Origin: Glycomyces dulcitolivorans
GTDB taxonomy: Bacteria > Actinomycetota > Actinomycetes > Mycobacteriales > Micromonosporaceae
Length of the DNA stretch: 53,571 nucleotides
Reading direction: 5' to 3'
Assembly: GCF_003265355.1 (NCBI RefSeq)
Contig: NZ_QFRW01000091.1
Span: forward strand, 23,612 to 77,182
A program made the translations under genes and the position numbers. The notes below the pieces were generated by a model, which had not been told where the DNA came from, did not search any database, and saw nothing but the letters and a program-made list of their open reading frames with translations. Positions 34,850 to 41,600 of the stretch are shown piece after piece (the stretch's first letter is position 1; every line of letters begins with the position of its first letter).

Positions 34850-35404
34850 ATGGCTGCAACGGAAACCGCACTCGAAGTCACCACGGACCGGCTCGGCGCC
34901 GCCGCCCGCGTGCTGCGCGGCTCGATCATCGCCGCGCCGGTCGTGGTGGTCCTCGCGACCGTGCACTTCGCGCTCTCGACCGCGCACGACATGAACGAGC
35001 CCGACATCGGGAACCAGTGGGACATGTCGTTCGGGACGTGGGCGCTCCTGTCCCTCCCGGTGCTGCTGCCGATGGCGGCGGCGGTGTGGCTGATGGTCGT
35101 GGGCGGGAAGCGCCTGGCGGGGCTCCGGGCGGGCGAGGAGTCGGCCAGGCAGGCCGTCCACCTGCTGTCGTACCCGGCGGCGGCCGGGGCGGGTCTGAAC
35201 GCGGCGGGGCTCTACGGGTGGTTCGGCACCGCCGACGCAGGCTACGCGCCGCGCACGCATGAGCTCGGCCTGGTGTTCGCGGACCTGGTCAACGGCAGCC
35301 TGAACGCGGTCGGCTGGACGGGCGTGGCCGCGTTCGTCGGGCTGGTGGCGCTGTGCGTCGGGGCGATCGTGATCGGGGTGCTCACCCGGAAGGTGCGCGG
35401 CTAG
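34850..35404 (+). CDS. four-helix integral membrane protein, hypothetical
   Basis: 184 residues with four hydrophobic segments (about 22-44, 63-83, 104-124 and 147-176) and a cytoplasmic N-terminus. No named family is recognised. The segment STAHDMNEPDIGNQWDMSFG between helices 1 and 2 is outside the membrane and polar. It is preceded by a 28-bp dyad and a gagagg ribosome site ten bases from the ATG. The deformylase gene starts 47 bp downstream, so both may be cotranscribed. Confidence 0.65.
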   Translation: MAATETALEVTTDRLGAAARVLRGSIIAAPVVVVLATVHFALSTAHDMNEPDIGNQWDMSFGTWALLSLPVLLPMAAAVWLMVVGGKRLAGLRAGEESARQAVHLLSYPAAAGAGLNAAGLYGWFGTADAGYAPRTHELGLVFADLVNGSLNAVGWTGVAAFVGLVALCVGAIVIGVLTRKVRG

Positions 35405-35451
35405 CCGGTCCCGAAATAGAATCGGGCTTCGACGAGAAGGGGTGGCTGGAC

Positions 35452-36009
35452 ATGCCGTTGGAAGAGCTGATCGCGTCAGGGACCGCGCGGCCGATCACCA
35501 GGTGGGGGACGCCGGTGCTGCACCGGCCGAGCGAGCCGGTGACCGAGTTCGGGCCCGAGCTGTGGAACCTGCTGTGCGACATGTTCGCGACCATGGCCGC
35601 CGCCGAGGGCGCGGGGCTGGCCGCGCCGCAGGTCGGGGTGGACCTGGCGGTGTTCGTCTACGACTGCCACGACGCCTGGGGCCGGCGCCACCAGGGCCTG
35701 GTGTGCAACCCGCGCATCGAACTCGCGGCCGCCCCGGTGGACGAGGACCTGATGGAGGGCTGCCTGTCGCTGCCGGGCGCGTACCTGCCCGTCTCGCGCC
35801 CCGACTTCGCGATCTGCCACGGGCAGGACCAGTTCGGGCAGCCGATCAAGGTCAAGGGCACCGGCGTCGTCGGCCGCTGCCTCCAGCACGAGACCGACCA
35901 CCTGAACGGCATCGTCATGGAGGATCACCTCACGGGCGCCGAGCGCCGCGACCTGCGCCGCCAGCACCACAAGCTCGCCAAGCGGTACCCGGAGTCCTGG
36001 CCGAGCTGA
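35452..36009 (+). CDS. def: peptide deformylase
   Basis: 185 residues with the three metal-centre motifs of deformylases: GAGLAAPQ (53-60), EGCLS (102-106, C104 a metal ligand) and QHETDH (145-150, H146 and H150 ligands, E147 catalytic). It removes the formyl group from nascent proteins. The ATG at 35452 has AAGGGG nearby. The gene is not beside fmt or priA as housekeeping copies often are, so it might be a second, inhibitor-resistant copy; this needs the whole genome. Confidence 0.92.
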   Translation: MPLEELIASGTARPITRWGTPVLHRPSEPVTEFGPELWNLLCDMFATMAAAEGAGLAAPQVGVDLAVFVYDCHDAWGRRHQGLVCNPRIELAAAPVDEDLMEGCLSLPGAYLPVSRPDFAICHGQDQFGQPIKVKGTGVVGRCLQHETDHLNGIVMEDHLTGAERRDLRRQHHKLAKRYPESWPS

Positions 36010-36020
36010 CGCACTCGCGG

Positions 36021-36047
36021 GTCGCGAGGTCCGTCGGACCTCGCGAC
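36021..36047. terminator. perfect 12-bp hairpin after def
   Basis: gtcgcgaggtcc and ggacctcgcgac pair exactly around a 3-base loop. It sits between the stops of def (36009) and the convergent oxidoreductase (36056) and can end both transcripts. Confidence 0.8.
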
Positions 36048-36055
36048 CTGGCGGA

Positions 36056-37219
36056 TCAGTGTGAGGCGAGGGTCCTGACGGTCGGCGCCGGCGCATTGTC
36101 GAGGCGGTTGTGGCGGCCGCCGGTGCGGCCGGTCATGCGGGCCGGGATCGCGGTTTTCGACCGGTAGAACTTCAGCGGGCTGGAGGAGACGGCTTCCTTG
36201 TAGGCGACGGCGGCGCGGCCTGTGAGGTACCAGCGGCTGGGGGTGTCGTCGGGGTTGGTGAACTGGATGACCGCGTCCTTGCGGCCCAGTGAGACCGGTT
36301 GGTGGATGTAGCCGAAGCGGAACGGCTTGGGGGCCTTGCCCTGCAGGACCCTGGTGACCGATTCGGCGGTGTGGGCCGCCGAGGGGATGCCCGACTGGCA
36401 GGTGCCGTGGATGACCCCGTAGCCCTGGCGGATCGCGGCGGCGTCGCCGATCGCGAACACCTCGGGGTGCGAGATGGACCGGAGGGTCGCGTCGACCTCG
36501 ACGCGCCCGTGCGCGTCGACGGCGATCCCGGCTTCTGCGGCGAGCGGGTTGTAGGCGACGCCGGTGGTCCACAGCGTCACATCGGTCGGGACGAGTTCAC
36601 CGCCTTCGAGTTCCACCGCCCCCTCCAGCACGCGGGCGACCGTGACGCCGGTGCGGACTTCCACACGGAGCCGGTAGAGCGACCGGCGCAGGTAGGCGCG
36701 GGCCTTCGGGCCCATCATGCCCGCGGGCTCGCCCCGGTTGAGGAGGCGGACCTGCATCCCGGGGTAGGCCTCGGCGGCTTCGGCTGCCGCCTCGATGCCG
36801 GTCAGGCCCGCGCCGCAGACGGTCAGGACGCCTTCGGCGTTGGCGCGCAGCGTTTCGGCGAAGGCCGGGTCGTCGATGGTGAAGGCGTTGGCGACCCGCG
36901 GGGTCGCCGAGCCCAGGGCGTAGACCAGGACGTCGTAGGCGAGTTCGCGGCCGCTCTCAAGGACCACCAGGCGCTGTTCGGCGTCGATCCGGGCGGCGCG
37001 GCCCTTGACGAACGCCACCCCGGCGGGGGCCACGAGGTCGGGGATGGAGTGGGCGCCCAGGTCCTGGCCGACCGCGGCCTGGTGCTGGCGCAGCCGCTCG
37101 TTGAAGAGGTCGGTCGGGTTGACCAGGGTCACCTGGGAGGTCTTGTTGCGCAGGGCGATGCCGGTCGCGGCCATCATGCCGGTGTAACCGGCGCCGAGAA
37201 TCAGGATGCGGTGCTTCAT
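36056..37219 (-). CDS. NDH-2-like NAD(P)/FAD-dependent oxidoreductase
   Basis: 387 residues. There are two dinucleotide folds: FAD-binding ILGAGYTGMMAA at the N-terminus, and NAD(P)H-binding LTVCGAGLTGIEAAAEAAE near residue 135. A further FAD contact is HPEVFAIGDAAA near 254. This is the type II NADH dehydrogenase or ferredoxin/pyridine nucleotide disulfide reductase type without a redox-active CxxC. It lacks an obvious membrane anchor at the C-terminus. It is the last gene of a three-gene unit with the epimerase and membrane protein. Confidence 0.85.
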   Translation of the reverse strand: MKHRILILGAGYTGMMAATGIALRNKTSQVTLVNPTDLFNERLRQHQAAVGQDLGAHSIPDLVAPAGVAFVKGRAARIDAEQRLVVLESGRELAYDVLVYALGSATPRVANAFTIDDPAFAETLRANAEGVLTVCGAGLTGIEAAAEAAEAYPGMQVRLLNRGEPAGMMGPKARAYLRRSLYRLRVEVRTGVTVARVLEGAVELEGGELVPTDVTLWTTGVAYNPLAAEAGIAVDAHGRVEVDATLRSISHPEVFAIGDAAAIRQGYGVIHGTCQSGIPSAAHTAESVTRVLQGKAPKPFRFGYIHQPVSLGRKDAVIQFTNPDDTPSRWYLTGRAAVAYKEAVSSSPLKFYRSKTAIPARMTGRTGGRHNRLDNAPAPTVRTLASH

Positions 37220-37276
37220 TTCAGTGTCCGTTCGTTCCGGGGTTCGGGGTTGGTTCTAGGACGCGGGCCGTCCGGC

Positions 37277-38170
37277 TCACATCGCGGCGATGCCTTCGCG
37301 GTACGTCGGCAGCGAAGGGGCCCAGCCGAGTTCGCTCTTGGCCTTGGCGTTCGACAGGCGGTAGGAGCCGGTCATGATCGCGTGGAGCAGCGGGATCGGC
37401 CGGACCGTCCAGCCGGGCAGGGACATCGGCGCCGGGGCGCCGACATGCGCGGCGGCGCAGTGGAAGAAGTCGCGCCACGGGGAGGGCTCGTCGTCGACGA
37501 CGTTGTACGCCTCACCGTCGCGGCCGTGTTCGAGGGCGGCGACGGTCGCGGCGGCGGCGTCCTCGACGTGGATGAATGAGATCGGGCCGCCCTTCAGGGC
37601 CGGGAGCTTCCGCCCCTTGAGCATCTCGATGACCGGATCGCCTGGGGCGCCGTAGAAGGCGCCGTACCGCAGGGCGATCCCGTCGATGCCCTCGGCGGCG
37701 AACGCCTGCTGCTCGGTGGACCGCAGCGCGGCGATGTGCGGGTCGAAGCGCCCGTACCCGCCCTGCCCGAACACGTCCTTCTCGGTGTGGACGCGCGGGC
37801 CGAGATCGCCGTAGCCGTACCCGAAGAGGTTCGACTGGGTGACGAAGCGGCGGGCGCCCACGGCGCGGGCGGCGGCGAGGAGGTTCGCGGTGCCCTCGGT
37901 GCGCAGGCGGTCGGTCGCGGCCAGGTCCCGGTGGCGCATCGGGGCCTTCTTCAAGGCGGTGAGCTGGTGCATGACCGCGTCGGCCTCCAGTCCGCGCACG
38001 GCCGCGAGCAGCCCGTCGCGGTCGAGCGCGTCGCCCACCAGCTCGGTGGTGCCCGCGGGGGCGCCGCCGGGGCGGCGGGTCAGGGCCACGACCTCGTGCC
38101 CGGACTTGATGAGCGCCTTGACGATCGGGGTTCCAACGGCGCCGCTGGCGCCGGCCAGGAGGACTCTCAT
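37277..38170 (-). CDS. NAD-dependent epimerase/dehydratase family protein
   Basis: 297 residues, extended-SDR fold. The N-terminus MRVLLAGASGAVGTPIVKAL is a Rossmann GxxGxxG; LFGYGYGD, ISFIHVEDAAAATVAA and YNVVDDEPSPWRDF match extended SDRs acting on sugars or steroids. The YxxxK catalytic pair is not seen in its usual place (a FDPHIAALRS stretch occupies it), so it may be a non-sugar member or an inactive relative. The ATG at 38170 overlaps the stop of the upstream gene as ATGA. Confidence 0.8.
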   Translation of the reverse strand: MRVLLAGASGAVGTPIVKALIKSGHEVVALTRRPGGAPAGTTELVGDALDRDGLLAAVRGLEADAVMHQLTALKKAPMRHRDLAATDRLRTEGTANLLAAARAVGARRFVTQSNLFGYGYGDLGPRVHTEKDVFGQGGYGRFDPHIAALRSTEQQAFAAEGIDGIALRYGAFYGAPGDPVIEMLKGRKLPALKGGPISFIHVEDAAAATVAALEHGRDGEAYNVVDDEPSPWRDFFHCAAAHVGAPAPMSLPGWTVRPIPLLHAIMTGSYRLSNAKAKSELGWAPSLPTYREGIAAM

Positions 38171-38565
38171 GCCTTCCTCCGCGTCAGCAGGACGAGCGCG
38201 ATAATGCCCAGCAGGGTGGTGGCGCCCAGCAGCGGCACGTCCGTGCCGTGCCCGCCCAGGTGCCGGTCGGTGAAGTGCGACCAGGTGTGCAGGCCGCTGC
38301 CGGCGACGAAGCCGACCAGCGCCGCGCCCAGGGCGTCGTTCCAGACCAGGGCGGCGATCAGGCCGAAGCCGATGCCGATCTGGAAGGCGCCGGCGTCGTG
38401 CGTCAGGTGCTCGTTGTAGGGCGCGTAGTTGACGTATTCGACGAAGCTGACGGGCGCGAAGAAGGCCCAGACGCCGAAGACCAGCACGCTGGCGGCGCAC
38501 AGCAAGGTGATGACGACGACCGGGACCGACTTTCGCGGTCCCGCATCGGTTCTGCCCGTGCCCAA
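38167..38565 (-). CDS. small four-helix membrane protein
   Basis: 132 residues with four membrane helices and conserved YNEHLTHDAGAFQIGIG plus LHTWSHFTDRHLGG, a family common in Streptomyces whose function is unknown. It is the first gene of the leftward three-gene operon, translationally coupled to the epimerase. The His and Asp residues cluster at helix ends and could bind metal or carry protons. Confidence 0.75.
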   Translation of the reverse strand: MGTGRTDAGPRKSVPVVVITLLCAASVLVFGVWAFFAPVSFVEYVNYAPYNEHLTHDAGAFQIGIGFGLIAALVWNDALGAALVGFVAGSGLHTWSHFTDRHLGGHGTDVPLLGATTLLGIIALVLLTRRKA

Positions 38566-38669
38566 GGTGGCTCCTCATGGATTTCGTGATTGCGGTGGAC
38601 GCAGGCTCGCGGAATGCGGGCCTGCGGAATCCACTGTGAATTCCATCGGGAGGCGGCGGCAATGGCGAA

Positions 38670-38692
38670 GCGCTGAACACACCGTTCAGCGC
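38670..38692. promoter_or_regulatory. 23-bp dyad upstream of the membrane protein/epimerase/NDH-like operon
   Basis: gcgctgaac at 38670-38678 and gttcagcgc at 38684-38692 are perfect arms around 5 bp. It lies 105 bp upstream of the leftward operon's first start and 88 bp past the LysR stop, fitting an operator for that LysR. Confidence 0.55.
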
Positions 38693-38780
38693 CGGTGAAG
38701 CCGCTGGCAGGCGGCACATGGCGTTCACCGAGGTTCAAGGACTGTTTCGCGATCACGCCATACCGGCGCGCCGGGGTGCG

Positions 38781-39698
38781 CTACACGGCGGTCGGCGGCC
38801 AGTCGAGTGCGACCGGGCCGTTGGCCTCGGCGAGCCGGGCGAAGTCGCGGATGAGTTCGGTCTCGCGGGCGGCGGACCAGACCAGCGCCGACTCGACGAC
38901 CGGGCCGTCCTGGAGCGGCACGTACGCGATGCCGGGGCGCTGGTTGTACTGGGCGAACTGGGCGAGGATCGGGCCGATGCCCTTCCCGGACACGACCAGG
39001 AGGATGCCCGCCTGGAGGCTCTCGACAAGGTGGGTGCGTTCGATCGGGTGCCCCGAAGGGGTCCGCGGCGGCACGAAGGTGTCGATCCAGTAGTCCTCGG
39101 GGTCGCCCGCCGCGACGACGACCGGGTTGTCGGCGAGGTCTTCGAGGGTGGCGCGGCCGCGCCGCGCGATCGGGTGGTCCTCGGGGACGGCCATCAAGAG
39201 CGGCTCGCGCAGGACCACCGGCCCGACGACGATGCCGTCCTCGCGGACGGGCAGGGGCACGACGAGGACGTCGGCGCGGTCCTCGCGCAGCGGCCGCATG
39301 TGGTCGCCGACCTCGGACTCCAGGACGAGGCGCGCGGCGATGCCGGGGCGGCGCGCCTCGAACCGGCGGGCGAGCTCGACCAGCTGGTGCCCGTTCGCGG
39401 CCCCGAGGAAGCCCAGCCGCAGGACGCCGCTGATCCCCTTGGCCGCCTGGATGGTGCGCTGGACGACCTCTTCGACGGCCTCGTGCGCGGGGGCCAGGTC
39501 GCGCTGGAACCGGCGGCCCAGGTCGGTGAGCGTCACGCCGCGCGTGCTCCGCTCGAACAGGGGCGCGCCGATGCGGCGCTCGATCTTCTGGATGAGCTGG
39601 GTCACGCGGGCCGGGGAGACGCGGAGGCGCTTGGCGGTGCGGCCGAAGTGCAGCTCCTCGCAGAGCACGAGAAACGTCTCGATCTCCTGGCGCTCCAC
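38781..39698 (-). CDS. LysR-family transcriptional regulator
   Basis: 305 residues from GTG at 39698 (VERQEIETFLVLCEELHFGR), chosen because AGGGAGAG is six bases upstream; a TTG at 39722 is also in frame but weaker. The wHTH is residues ~1-60 and the co-inducer domain follows. It is transcribed in the same direction as the operon at 38565 with 215 bp between, and probably controls it through the dyad at 38670. Effector unknown. Confidence 0.87.
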   Translation of the reverse strand: MERQEIETFLVLCEELHFGRTAKRLRVSPARVTQLIQKIERRIGAPLFERSTRGVTLTDLGRRFQRDLAPAHEAVEEVVQRTIQAAKGISGVLRLGFLGAANGHQLVELARRFEARRPGIAARLVLESEVGDHMRPLREDRADVLVVPLPVREDGIVVGPVVLREPLLMAVPEDHPIARRGRATLEDLADNPVVVAAGDPEDYWIDTFVPPRTPSGHPIERTHLVESLQAGILLVVSGKGIGPILAQFAQYNQRPGIAYVPLQDGPVVESALVWSAARETELIRDFARLAEANGPVALDWPPTAV

Positions 39699-39836
39699 GG
39701 AAAACTCTCCCTCGATGTTCAACCTCGCCGAACAATCGCTCAGCCGTTCTGAACACCGAGTATGAACGACCCTCGCGGCGCTCGTCGAACGAGGGCGAGG
39801 CCATCGGAATGCCGGCCATCCTAAGGGAACATATTA

Positions 39837-39865
39837 TTCCGTTCTGCTAAACTGGCGGATATTAG
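39837..39865 (+). promoter_or_regulatory. candidate promoter of the VOC gene
   Basis: TTCCGT at 39837-39842 and TATTAG at 39860-39865 with a 17-bp spacer stand 26 bp before the VOC start. The region just upstream has ggaa-N7-ttcc symmetry (39827-39841), a possible repressor site. Confidence 0.45.
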
Positions 39866-39890
39866 GACCGACCTACCGAAGGAGACCGCC

Positions 39891-40382
39891 ATGACCGCGA
39901 CGCTCGACCCGATCCCCGAGGGATACACCTCCGTCACGCCCTGGATCGTCACCAAGGACACCGCCGCACTGCTCGACTTCCTCAAGGCCGCCTTCGGCGC
40001 CGAGGAGCTCGGCCGCGTGCCCGGCCCGAAGCCGGGCTTGATCGGGCACGCCGAGGCCCGGATCGGGAACGCGATCGTCATGGCCTTCGACTCCCCGTTC
40101 ACCACCGACACCCCGGCCATGATGCGGCTGTGGGTCGACGACGCCGAGGCCGTCCTCGCCCGCGCCCTCGACGCGGGCGCCACCCTCGTCACCCCCGTCA
40201 CCGACGTCCAGGCCTGGGGCGACCGCATCGCCCGCCTGCGCGACCCGCTCGGCAACCTCTGGTGGCTCCAGCAGCGCGTCGAGGCGCCGGAGCCCGAGGA
40301 GGTCATGCGGCGCATGGGCGACCCGGCGTACGCCGATGCCTTCGCGCAGACCCAGGTCATGGACGACCCCGGCATCGACTGA
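39891..40382 (+). CDS. VOC-superfamily (PhnB/glyoxalase-like) protein
   Basis: 163 residues with paired beta-alpha-beta-beta-beta units typical of VOC. VTPWIVTKDTAALLDFLKAA starts the first half and MMRLWVDDAEAVLARALDAG the second. The last part (GDRIARLRDPLGNLWWLQQR) is the PhnB-type motif, in which the DPxGNxW is conserved. Members act as glyoxalases, dioxygenases or antibiotic-binding proteins. GAAGGAGA precedes the ATG. It converges on the phenylpropanoid operon's last gene with 6 bp between stops. Confidence 0.83.
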   Translation: MTATLDPIPEGYTSVTPWIVTKDTAALLDFLKAAFGAEELGRVPGPKPGLIGHAEARIGNAIVMAFDSPFTTDTPAMMRLWVDDAEAVLARALDAGATLVTPVTDVQAWGDRIARLRDPLGNLWWLQQRVEAPEPEEVMRRMGDPAYADAFAQTQVMDDPGID

Positions 40383-40388
40383 ACGGGC

Positions 40389-41600
40389 TCAGCCGCCGGG
40401 GACGACCGGGCCCGTCTCGTAGGCGGCGACGGTGCGGCTGAAGCAGGTGCGGCCGCCGTAGGTGAGGAAGGCGGTCGAGAGGCGGTGGTCTCTCGGCCGC
40501 CACATGAGCGGGACGAGTTCGCGGACGGGCTCGCCCTGGTAGGCGAGGGCTTCGACGGCGCCCCAGTTGCTGATGAACAGGTCGGCGTAGCCGGGGGCCA
40601 GGACCTGGCCGAAGCAGGACCGGTACAGCCGGGGCGGGAGGACCTCCACGGCCGCCCGGACGGCCCGGACGGCGGGCCCCTGCTTGGCGCGGGCCGTCGC
40701 GGCCGCGACGGCGGCGATGCGGTCGCCCCGGTCGTCTCCCGCGCACGGCAGGACGATGCGCATCAGCGACAGGTGGTTGCCGAGCCCGACCGGGGCCGCC
40801 CGATCGCGGCAGTCGACGGGGACGAGCGCCCGCCAGCGGCGCGGGCGCACCGTGAGCGGCAGCGCCGCAAGGTGTTCGGGTGCGAGTGCCAGGACGACGT
40901 CGTTGACGGTGGCGCCGTGCCGGCGCGCGAGCAGACGCAGGTGATCGGTGTCGAGGGACTGCCAGGTGATCCGCCGGCCGCTCTCGGGCACGGGCGGGGC
41001 CGTCGCCGCGGTGCGGCGCGCATGGGCGAGGAACCCGGGTCCGTCGCGAAGCAGTGTCGCCCATGCCCGGAGCCGCGACGCCGGTGAGCGCGGGACCGGC
41101 GGCGCCGCTCGGACCGGCGCCCGCCCCAGGGCGCGGCGGAGCAGTTCGACCAGTCCGACGGCGCCGGTCAGCGCATGGTGAACCTGGAGCAGGAGCGCCC
41201 ATTCGCCGTCGGCGAAGCCGCGGACGAGCAGGCACCGCCATGGCCGGTGCGCCGGGTCGAGATGCTCCTCGCAGGCCCGCTCTACCGCCGCCCGCAGACC
41301 CGCCTCACCGGTCCCCTCCGCGACCGGAAGGTCCCGGACCGCCGCCGCCCAGTCCACTGCGGACGATTCTCGCCAGCGCGAACGGCGCCAGCCGGATTCG
41401 GATTCGGCGAACGTCCACCGCAGTTCCGGCGTGCCGCCCAGCCGGGCGCGCAGGTGGTCCCGCAGCCGCTCCAGCGTCGGCGGCGCGCCGTGGAAGCGGG
41501 CCAGCAGGCCGATCGCCACGCTCGTCCCGCAGAACCGCTCGTACTGGACGAAGACGTCGTCGAGGACGGAGGAGGTCCGGTGGCATCGGCCGCCGGTCAT
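40389..41600 (-). CDS. WS/DGAT-like acyltransferase with altered active site
   Basis: 403 residues, last gene of the five-gene operon; its ATG overlaps the previous stop as ATGA. The domain layout is that of the wax ester synthase/diacylglycerol acyltransferase family, which transfers acyl groups from CoA to alcohols. The C-terminal part shows SNWGAVEALAYQGEPV and LSTAFLTYGGRTCFSRT (DUF1298-like). The active-site motif HHxxxDG reads H141-H142-ALT-G146-A147, so the aspartate is replaced by glycine. It may have lost activity, act on another acceptor, or act as a condensation-like enzyme. Its acyl donor is probably the product of the CoA ligase in the same operon. Confidence 0.72.
   Translation of the reverse strand: MTGGRCHRTSSVLDDVFVQYERFCGTSVAIGLLARFHGAPPTLERLRDHLRARLGGTPELRWTFAESESGWRRSRWRESSAVDWAAAVRDLPVAEGTGEAGLRAAVERACEEHLDPAHRPWRCLLVRGFADGEWALLLQVHHALTGAVGLVELLRRALGRAPVRAAPPVPRSPASRLRAWATLLRDGPGFLAHARRTAATAPPVPESGRRITWQSLDTDHLRLLARRHGATVNDVVLALAPEHLAALPLTVRPRRWRALVPVDCRDRAAPVGLGNHLSLMRIVLPCAGDDRGDRIAAVAAATARAKQGPAVRAVRAAVEVLPPRLYRSCFGQVLAPGYADLFISNWGAVEALAYQGEPVRELVPLMWRPRDHRLSTAFLTYGGRTCFSRTVAAYETGPVVPGG

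Noticed and set aside
37277-38170. Epimerase gene as a pseudogene because YxxxK is not obvious
   Set aside because: Length, Rossmann motif and codon use are intact and the gene is coupled to its neighbours, so it is kept as a functional gene with an unusual active site.
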